Positions 1 to 4,230 of a DNA stretch of 6,184 nucleotides are shown piece after piece. The stretch covers positions 1 to 6,184 of the forward strand of contig JBJTTJ010000161.1 in the NCBI GenBank assembly GCA_046080125.1, written 5' to 3'. The notes beneath the pieces are model-generated. The model saw only the letters and a list, made by a program, of their open reading frames with translations. It made no database searches and was not told the DNA's origin. The translations under genes were made by a program, and so were the position numbers. Positions within the stretch are counted from its first letter, which is position 1. Every line of letters begins with the position of its first letter. The stretch is from Cuspidothrix sp046080125. GTDB lineage: Bacteria; Cyanobacteriota; Cyanobacteriia; Cyanobacteriales; Nostocaceae.

Positions 1-138
1 ACTTGGGCTGATGTTATCAACCGCGCTAACTTGGGTATGGAAGTAATGCACGAGCGCAATGCTCACAACTTCCCCTTGGATTTAGCTGCTGCTGATGTTG
101 CTCCTGTTGCTTTATCTGCTCCTGCTATCAATGGTTAA
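1..138 (+). CDS. psbA: Photosystem II reaction centre protein D1, C-terminal 45 residues (5' truncated by window)
   Basis: D1 is a thylakoid-membrane core subunit of photosystem II; it binds redox cofactors and ligates the oxygen-evolving Mn4CaO5 cluster. Only the lumenal C-terminal tail is here, read in frame from base 1 to TAA at 136-138. If the protein has the usual 360 residues, the visible part is 316-360, and the known cluster ligands fall exactly in place: His332-Glu333 (in MHERNAH), His337, Asp342 and Ala344 (in NFPLDLA). The 16 residues after Ala344 (starting AADVAPV, ending PAING) are the extension removed by the CtpA protease. Codon choice (AAC, TTC, GGT) fits a highly expressed gene. 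Cyanobacteria carry several psbA copies; this fragment cannot tell which one this is. The downstream partner is a convergent SRPBCC gene. Confidence 0.97.
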   Translation, partial: TWADVINRANLGMEVMHERNAHNFPLDLAAADVAPVALSAPAING

Positions 139-160
139 TAACTAGGGTCTAGTTAAATGG

Positions 161-190
161 AAAACGCTCTCCAACAGGGGGGCGTTTTTT
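161..190 (+). terminator. Intrinsic terminator of psbA, probably shared with the convergent gene
   Basis: The arms 161-172 (AAAACGCTCTCC) and 177-188 (GGGGGGCGTTTT) form a 12-bp stem with two G-U wobbles around the loop AACA, followed by a T-run to 190. It begins 22 bases after the psbA stop. On the minus strand the same stem follows the stop of the SRPBCC gene (195) by a few bases and ends in TTTT, so it can work in both directions. Confidence 0.88.
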
Positions 191-194
191 GTTT

Positions 195-641
195 TCACTT
201 TTCACATTCTCGCGCAGTCACATAATGTCGGTAGCGAAACATAGCTTCCAGTTGTGCTTGTATTAACCAACCAGTGACCAATTCTACAGTATTACCACCG
301 GGTAGAGCATAGGTAATATTATCGGTTAATCTAGTTTTTCCTGCTTCTTCTGTAAACTCATGACGATGTATCCATAACTCAAAAAGTCCAGATACTTGTT
401 CATCGGTAAACAGACGATATTTTTCATAGTCGCTGTGACGTGCTAACCAAGTTAAGGGTAATAATCCCAAAAATAGCCGAAATTCTGTGATTGCACCTTT
501 TTCTAGCCCTCCTTCACGTCTGACGACTTGTAAGGGTTGCCATGGTGGAGTTAGTATTTGTAGGATATCTGGTCGTTCGTGAAATCGCCAAACTACTTCT
601 ACTGATGCGTTAATGACTGAAGAATGTTGAAATTTGAGCAT
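195..641 (-). CDS. SRPBCC (START/Bet v1-like) superfamily protein, cyclase/dehydrase-like, 148 aa
   Basis: The protein looks like a complete single-domain SRPBCC ligand-binding fold of normal length. The N-terminal beta strand pattern (FQHSSVINAS, residues 4-13) leads into VVWRFHERPDIL (16-27) and LTPPWQPLQVVRREGG (30-45), a block typical of the bacterial/cyanobacterial polyketide-cyclase/dehydrase-like subgroup often seen next to epimerase genes. LFELWIHRHEF (86-96) and YALPGG (111-116) follow, then a C-terminal helix (about 120-142) that would close the hydrophobic pocket. There is no signal peptide or membrane segment. The ATG at 641 fits because the conserved N-terminal strand begins three residues later; only a weak AGG lies upstream. 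The ligand and reaction are unknown. It is transcribed towards psbA. Family assignment is firm; function is not. Confidence 0.82.
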   Translation of the reverse strand: MLKFQHSSVINASVEVVWRFHERPDILQILTPPWQPLQVVRREGGLEKGAITEFRLFLGLLPLTWLARHSDYEKYRLFTDEQVSGLFELWIHRHEFTEEAGKTRLTDNITYALPGGNTVELVTGWLIQAQLEAMFRYRHYVTARECEK

Positions 642-685
642 AGACAGAAAATCTACCTGATAAGTAACTTAACCTGAAGAACGTC

Positions 686-717
686 ATGTCCAGATAGCCG
701 TTCGGGAAATCGGACAT
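686..717. repeat. Hairpin upstream of the SRPBCC gene
   Basis: ATGTCC (686-691) pairs with GGACAT (712-717). Continuing inward past one bulged base (692), GAT (693-695) pairs with ATC (709-711), and CCG/CGG (698-700/703-705) could close the tip. The 9-bp bulged stem lies 45-76 bases before the SRPBCC start codon, so it may be in that gene's 5' leader or be an operator. No T-run follows, so it is not a terminator. Confidence 0.4.
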
Positions 718-1063
718 CTATTTACTGACTATTTTACAATGTTAATAATTACAGAAGTTATGCAACTGGTACACAACGGCATAAATAAACAAACCATTAC
801 AAATCTCCCAAAAGCCTATAAAGTATTCATTTTGATTTTTGAATGCGTGACCTTTGACTTCCGCGCACAGGGACTAGGATATTGAAGATTTGTTGACAAA
901 GGTAGGAGTGAGGCAAAATTGAACTTTGTGAGGAATATTGTGATATTGGTGCTAATAGAATGATGATACGGTGTAATGAAATTACCTCAATTATTGCCGA
1001 TGCAAGATGCTAGTAAATATATTTCCCAGATGTAAAGTGATATATAAGCTAAAAGGCGACATT

Positions 1064-1074
1064 TGCTATACAAT
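1064..1074 (+). promoter_or_regulatory. Candidate extended -10 element for argC
   Basis: TGCTATACAAT contains a TGn extension before TATACA and, two bases on, TACAAT, which matches five of six bases of TATAAT. No recognisable -35 lies 16-18 bases upstream. Transcription from here would give an argC leader of roughly 95 bases containing the 1101-1139 dyad. Weak evidence. Confidence 0.25.
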
Positions 1075-1100
1075 GCAGCGAAAGTTCAATAATAAGAATC

Positions 1101-1139
1101 ATCAGTAATGAGCTACTAGCTTAACTGCTGATGACTGAT
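1101..1139. repeat. Imperfect dyad / heptamer-like repeat remnant upstream of argC
   Basis: Bases 1101-1113 (ATCAGTAATGAGC) pair with 1127-1139 (GCTGATGACTGAT) at 11 of 13 positions. A competing small hairpin GCTA-C-TAGC (1112-1120) sits in the middle. The right arm has the CTGATGA/CTGATAA flavour of the short tandem repeats common in spacers of heterocystous cyanobacteria (recollection, not checked). It ends 23 bases before the argC ribosome binding site. Confidence 0.4.
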
Positions 1140-1175
1140 AATAAATTAACCGAAAGTGGATAAGGATTTAAGATC

Positions 1176-2234
1176 ATGGGAAATTTGAGACGCGTACCAG
1201 TTGGAATTGTTGGCGCGTCAGGATATGGTGGGGTGCAGCTAGTGCGACTCCTGATGGATCATCCAGAGGTAGAACTTGCTTATTTAGGTGGCGAAAGCAG
1301 CGCGGGTAAATCCCTTACTGATCTTTACCCACATTTAGGTAATATAGTTGATTTGGATATTGAGGGAGTAGATCCGGAACTTATTGCTAGTCGTTGTGAA
1401 GTTGTATTTCTATCTTTACCTAATGGTCTAGCTTGCCAAATTACTCCTCAACTTATAGAAAAAGGTTGTAAGGTCTTGGACTTGAGTGCTGACTATCGCT
1501 TTAGTGATTTAAACACTTATACAACCTGGTATGGGACACAGAGAAGCGATCGCACCATGGCCGCTACAGCAGTTTATGGTTTACCGGAATTGTACCGCGA
1601 TCGCATAGCCGAATCTCAACTCATTGGTTGTCCTGGTTGTTATCCTACTGCCAGTCTTCTAGCACTTTCTCCACTACTAAAACAAGGGTTAATTGTTCCC
1701 GAAACAGCGATAATTGATGCTAAATCCGGAACATCTGGCGGTGGTAGACAGGGGAAAATCAATCTCTTGTTAGCAGAAGCAGATAACTCTCTGGCTGCTT
1801 ATGGTGTAGCCAGTCATCGTCACACCCCAGAAATTGAGCAAATTTGCAGTGAATTGGCAGGACATGAAGTAACAATTCAGTTTACACCCCACCTTATTCC
1901 CATGGTGCGGGGTATTTTGGCGACTGTGTACGCCACTATGCGCGATCCTGGTTTAGTTCGTGATGATTTAATCACCATCTATAATGCCTTTTATCGCAAT
2001 TCTCCCTGGGTGAAAATCTGTAATAGCGGTACTTATCCCCAAACTAAGTGGGCTTGTGGCAGCAATAATTGTTACATTGGATTGGAAGTTGATCGCCGCA
2101 CGGGTCGGGTTATCGTTATGTCAGCTATTGACAACCTAATTAAAGGTCAGGCTGGACAAGCGATTCAATGTATGAACATTATGATGAACTGGGATGAAAC
2201 TTTAGGATTGCCTAAGGTGGGGTTTTATCCATAG
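1176..2234 (+). CDS. argC: N-acetyl-gamma-glutamyl-phosphate reductase (ArgC), 352 aa
   Basis: This cytoplasmic enzyme reduces N-acetyl-glutamyl-5-phosphate with NADPH to N-acetylglutamate-5-semialdehyde in arginine biosynthesis (EC 1.2.1.38), using the product of ArgB. The protein is full length for type 1 ArgC. The Rossmann loop GASGYGG is at 13-19, the active-site loop GCPGCYPT at 151-158 with catalytic Cys155, the KSGTSGGGR loop at 183-191, and the His segment SHRHTPEI at 213-220. The start is supported by AAGGA at 1162-1166, nine bases upstream of ATG. Two HIP1 octamers lie in the coding region. The residue two before PGC is usually Asn in families I remember (NPGC); here it is Cys152. 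It stands alone: no other arg gene is in view, and the next gene converges on it. In cyanobacteria arginine also feeds cyanophycin. Confidence 0.96.
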   Translation: MGNLRRVPVGIVGASGYGGVQLVRLLMDHPEVELAYLGGESSAGKSLTDLYPHLGNIVDLDIEGVDPELIASRCEVVFLSLPNGLACQITPQLIEKGCKVLDLSADYRFSDLNTYTTWYGTQRSDRTMAATAVYGLPELYRDRIAESQLIGCPGCYPTASLLALSPLLKQGLIVPETAIIDAKSGTSGGGRQGKINLLLAEADNSLAAYGVASHRHTPEIEQICSELAGHEVTIQFTPHLIPMVRGILATVYATMRDPGLVRDDLITIYNAFYRNSPWVKICNSGTYPQTKWACGSNNCYIGLEVDRRTGRVIVMSAIDNLIKGQAGQAIQCMNIMMNWDETLGLPKVGFYP

Positions 2235-3068
2235 GAGAAAGCAGAAGGGAGAAGCCAGTGGTGCGGCTGACTTCAACCCTTCGACTAGGTTGGGGTATAG
2301 CCAGATTCAGTACAAGTCGCTCCCAAAGGCAGGGAGGCAGGGGTAAAGATAAATACTATTAGCGATTCCCTGTTCTCTGAGTTCTTAGATTTTAAAGTTG
2401 ATGGGAGGCCAGAAAAGCATCTACTTCTGCGGCGGTTGGTTGGGAGGCGATCGCTCCTGGTTTAATAGTAGTTAATGCTCCCACGGCGCTGGCATAGGTG
2501 ACAATTTTTTTAGCTATTTCTCCATCTTTAAGACTGTGGATTCCTACTTGTTTTAATTGATGGATAAATCCAGCTAAAAAACTATCTCCTGCACCAGTTG
2601 TATCAACAACAGACATGGAAAAAGCAGGTAAATTACCTTCGTTTTCACCTAAACAATAGGCGCAACCATTTTCCCCATCTGTCACTAAAACTCCTTCTAA
2701 GGAATTAAGTCTGTAAGTAATTGCTCCTGGATCTGTAGTCTCAAATAACCATTGTGCTTCTTCTTTGGTCAATTTGAGAAAATCAAATCGTTTTAATAAT
2801 GCCAAAATTTTGGTTTTAGCTGTATTTTCATCTGGCCAAAATACAGGTCGCCAATTGACATCAAGAATAATTTTCAGGTCATATTGTTCTGCTAACTCCA
2901 AAGCTCGCAAAACAGCTTTTTCACTTTCAGAATAAGCTAATTCTAATGTTCCTACTACCAAAAAATCAGCTTCATCAAAGAGCGACGGTGGTAATTGTCC
3001 CGATTGGAGATGGGTATCGGCAAAGTCTGAAGTATCATATTTACCAAAACCGGCAAAGGAGCGATCGC
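1546..3068. repeat. Four HIP1 octamers (GCGATCGC) in this interval
   Basis: Exact GCGATCGC copies occur at 1546-1553 and 1597-1604 (in argC) and at 2447-2454 and 3061-3068 (in the sugar kinase). HIP1 is a highly over-represented palindrome of many cyanobacterial genomes. None is seen in the remaining 3.1 kb to the right, including the whole cyclase-like gene. Confidence 0.9.
2235..2391. other. Spacer between convergent argC and sugar kinase; possible decayed dispersed repeat
   Basis: The 157 bases are clearly more GC-rich than other spacers here. They contain CTCCC/GGGAG (2320-2324/2332-2336, 7-base loop), CAACC/GGTTG around 2274-2295, and CTTCGAC and CAGTACAAGTCGCTC stretches that resemble parts of repeats common in Nostoc spacers (recollection). 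No hairpin followed by a T-run was found, so no terminator is called for either gene. Confidence 0.4.
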
Positions 3069-3369
3069 CCGTTAAGTCCCTAACTACATAAACTTGTCTG
3101 GTTGGTGCTGTAGAATGTCGTTGTACACCCGTTATATCTACACCAAGGTCTACTAATAATGTTACCAATGTGTTCCCAACTTCATCCGCCCCCACAGCAC
3201 CAATAAATCCGGCTGATGTCCCCAACTTCACCAAGGCACAGGCCACATTAGCTGGCGCTCCTCCGGGGTAGGGAGTCCATGACTTGACTTCTTCTAGCTT
3301 CAGCCCTAATTGATCCGCTAAACAATCAAACAAAACTTCGCCAAGACATAAAACAGAGGGATTACTCAT
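2392..3369 (-). CDS. PfkB-family carbohydrate kinase, probably fructokinase, 325 aa
   Basis: Ribokinase/PfkB-fold sugar kinase, most likely fructokinase (EC 2.7.1.4), which phosphorylates fructose released by sucrose breakdown. The PfkB signatures are both present: GGAPANVACALVKLG (36-50) with GAVGADEVG (57-65) near the N-terminus, and DTTGAGDSFLAGF (256-268) with catalytic base Asp262 and the anion-hole GAGD. The opening LCLGEVLFD (7-15) provides the sugar-binding Asp typical of fructokinases, and DVNWRPVFW (about 169-177) is the fructokinase-type strand. Length is normal and no membrane segment is present. The ATG at 3369 starts just before the first conserved strand; no clear Shine-Dalgarno is seen. 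It is monocistronic here, converging on argC and diverging from the LuxR regulator. The substrate is inferred from family resemblance; another hexose or nucleoside is possible. Names such as frk or scrK would apply if confirmed. Confidence 0.88.
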   Translation of the reverse strand: MSNPSVLCLGEVLFDCLADQLGLKLEEVKSWTPYPGGAPANVACALVKLGTSAGFIGAVGADEVGNTLVTLLVDLGVDITGVQRHSTAPTRQVYVVRDLTGDRSFAGFGKYDTSDFADTHLQSGQLPPSLFDEADFLVVGTLELAYSESEKAVLRALELAEQYDLKIILDVNWRPVFWPDENTAKTKILALLKRFDFLKLTKEEAQWLFETTDPGAITYRLNSLEGVLVTDGENGCAYCLGENEGNLPAFSMSVVDTTGAGDSFLAGFIHQLKQVGIHSLKDGEIAKKIVTYASAVGALTTIKPGAIASQPTAAEVDAFLASHQL

Positions 3370-3525
3370 ATCATTTTTGATTCACGATGGGGCATTATCA
3401 ATCTAGTTTGACACTATGGTACTTCTCAGGTAAGCAATAAAATATATTTTTATAAATCCTAGTTACAATCAATACATTTCATCTGTGGCCTCCATAACTA
3501 CAAACCTAAAATCAAAAGAAAATCT

Positions 3526-3554
3526 TTGCATTAGTATTATTAGCAACATTTAAA
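3526..3554 (+). promoter_or_regulatory. Candidate promoter of the LuxR-type regulator
   Basis: TTGCAT (3526-3531) and TTTAAA (3549-3554) are spaced by exactly 17 bases but each matches the sigma-70-type consensus only partly (3/6 and 4/6). An alternative -10-like TAAAAT at 3580-3585 lacks a -35. The 3370-3631 spacer holds the promoters of two divergent genes; nothing stronger was found. Confidence 0.25.
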
Positions 3555-3612
3555 ACTATCTACCTCGGAAAGAATCTTCTAAAATGAGAAATAAGACTTG
3601 AGTACATATACT

Positions 3613-3621
3613 AAGGGAGGA
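3613..3621 (+). promoter_or_regulatory. Strong Shine-Dalgarno of the LuxR-type regulator
   Basis: AAGGGAGGA contains GGAGG (3616-3620), complementary to the 16S rRNA 3' end, 11 bases before the ATG at 3632. It is the best ribosome binding site in the window and fixes the start. Confidence 0.85.
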
Positions 3622-3631
3622 ATAGTAAGTC

Positions 3632-3907
3632 ATGGCTGCAAGTGAGTCTGGGACAAATGTTAGTCTGTCAGACAGAGAACTGCAAATTATAGACTTAGTG
3701 GCCGCTGGCTTAACTAACCAAGAAATTGCAGGAAAACTGGAAATTAGTAAACGTACAGTTGATAACCATATCAGTAATATTCTCACCAAGACAAAAACTG
3801 ATAACCGTGTGGCCTTGGTACGTTGGGCATTGCAATGGGGAAAAGTATGTTTAAATGATATTAACTGCTGTTCTCTTCCATCTCGAAATGATGAAACTAG
3901 CTCCTAA
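3632..3907 (+). CDS. pedR: Small LuxR/GerE-type HTH regulator, PedR-like, 91 aa
   Basis: The protein is almost only a LuxR-type DNA-binding domain: LSDRELQIIDLVAAGLTNQEI (12-32), KLEISKRTVDNHISNILTKT (35-54) with the recognition helix around 39-52, then KTDNRVALVRWALQWG (55-70). There is no receiver or ligand-binding domain. The short tail holds three cysteines, Cys73, Cys79 and Cys80 (VCLNDINCC). Size, tail and sequence fit PedR of Synechocystis (ssl0564), a redox-responsive regulator that links photosynthetic electron transport to gene expression through thioredoxin, with a Cys near position 80 involved; this match is from memory. It has a strong ribosome binding site and its own transcription unit. 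If PedR-like, it would act as a thiol-controlled dimer on light-responsive photosynthesis genes. The minus-strand ORF overlapping it is a shadow. Confidence 0.83.
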   Translation: MAASESGTNVSLSDRELQIIDLVAAGLTNQEIAGKLEISKRTVDNHISNILTKTKTDNRVALVRWALQWGKVCLNDINCCSLPSRNDETSS

Positions 3908-3926
3908 TTAGACAAATTAGCAATTA

Positions 3927-3949
3927 AAAAACCATTTTCTCAGGTTTTT
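3927..3949 (+). terminator. Candidate terminator of the LuxR-type regulator
   Basis: AAAAACC (3927-3933) pairs with GGTTTTT (3943-3949) around a 9-base loop, 20 bases after the stop codon. The stem is short and AT-rich and its T-run is part of the stem. A second small hairpin, CTAATT/AATTAG (3904-3909/3915-3920), overlaps the stop codon. Moderate support at best. Confidence 0.45.
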
Positions 3950-3975
3950 AGCTACTCTGTATATTTTGGGACTAT

Positions 3976-4069
3976 GGATAGTTGATTTGCACTGTTGTGT
4001 ACTAATTACTTTATATATTAGAAACGTAAACTAAAAGTACAGATATTTCTCAGCGCAAATCAATTATCC
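3976..4069. repeat. Long inverted repeat (19-bp arms), possible MITE-like element or structured RNA
   Basis: The arm 3976-3994 (GGATAGTTGATTTGCACTG) and the arm 4051-4069 (CAGCGCAAATCAATTATCC) are complementary at 17 of 19 positions; one mismatch would be a G-U pair in RNA. A second nested stem, TGTACT/AGTACA (3998-4003/4036-4041), continues the fold above an asymmetric internal loop, leaving a 32-base AT-rich apex. No clear target duplication flanks it and no protein is encoded. Confidence 0.7.
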
Positions 4070-4076
4070 TCTGACC

Positions 4077-4087
4077 ACATAACTTAA
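4077..4087. repeat. Direct repeat copy 1 (ACATAACTTAA)
   Basis: This exact 11-base copy matches 4160-4170. The pair encloses the palindrome at 4093-4138, five bases to its left and 21 to its right for the other copy. It may be a duplicated insertion target, but the asymmetry and AT-rich context leave chance possible. Confidence 0.5.
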
Positions 4088-4092
4088 AGTTT

Positions 4093-4138
4093 GTAGTGAG
4101 GACTTTAGTCCTCAAATGAGGAATAAATTCCCCACTAC
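4093..4138. repeat. Compound palindromic repeat unit (46 bases)
   Basis: The ends GTAGTG (4093-4098) and CACTAC (4133-4138) are perfect inverted repeats and the whole unit is nearly self-complementary. Inside are two hairpins: GAGGACT-TT-AGTCCTC (4098-4113), perfect over 7 bp, and GAGGAAT-AA-ATTCCCC (4118-4133), 6 of 7. Units of this GTGAGGACTTTAGTCCTC type are, from memory, dispersed many times in spacers of heterocystous cyanobacteria. Confidence 0.72.
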
Positions 4139-4159
4139 GAAATTATCTCAACACTTTTT

Positions 4160-4170
4160 ACATAACTTAA
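4160..4170. repeat. Direct repeat copy 2 (ACATAACTTAA)
   Basis: Second exact copy of the 11-base repeat at 4077-4087, 61 bases before the next start codon. Confidence 0.5.
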
Positions 4171-4230
4171 TTTACTTTGATTTATTCTCATTTACTTACT
4201 TAAAAAACAAATTATTAATTATCCAAACTA

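Larger units (their letters stand above)
642..1175. other. 534-base spacer between divergent SRPBCC gene and argC
   Basis: No convincing gene is seen here. The spacer must hold the promoters of both divergent genes. It contains a hairpin at 686-717, a small dyad GTAATgaaATTAC at 973-985, an extended -10-like TGCTATACAAT at 1064-1074 and an imperfect dyad at 1101-1139. A TTGACA at 893-898 has no good -10 at the right distance. A 48-codon ATG-started ORF (739-885, +) has no ribosome binding site and no recognisable motif. Confidence 0.6.
3908..4230. other. 323-base AT-rich spacer built of inverted and direct repeats
   Basis: No convincing gene is present. From left to right it has a weak terminator-like hairpin (3927-3949), a 94-base long inverted repeat (3976-4069), a compound palindrome (4093-4138) and two exact 11-base direct repeats (4077-4087 and 4160-4170). 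A weak promoter-like pair TTGATT (4177-4182) / TAAAAA (4201-4206) lies before the cyclase-like gene. A 44-codon ORF (4116-4250) starts inside the palindrome and runs out of frame into the next gene; it is not credible. Confidence 0.6.

Noticed and set aside
739..885. 48-codon plus-strand ORF in the argC upstream spacer
   Set aside because: No Shine-Dalgarno, no recognisable motif and an AT-rich start; such an open stretch can occur by chance. Conservation in relatives would reopen it.
893..920. TTGACA followed by AAAATT as a sigma-70-type promoter
   Set aside because: The -35 is perfect but the -10 matches only three of six bases at 16-base spacing.
3556..3789. 77-codon minus-strand ORF overlapping the LuxR-type gene
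   Set aside because: It lies antisense to a well-supported gene with a strong ribosome binding site, and its translation shows no recognisable domain.
4026..4040. GTAAACTAAAAGTAC as an NtcA site
   Set aside because: The spacing between GTA and TAC is nine bases, not eight, and it lies within the long inverted repeat.
3976..4170. CRISPR array
   Set aside because: There are inverted repeats and only one pair of short direct repeats; no regular repeat-spacer pattern.
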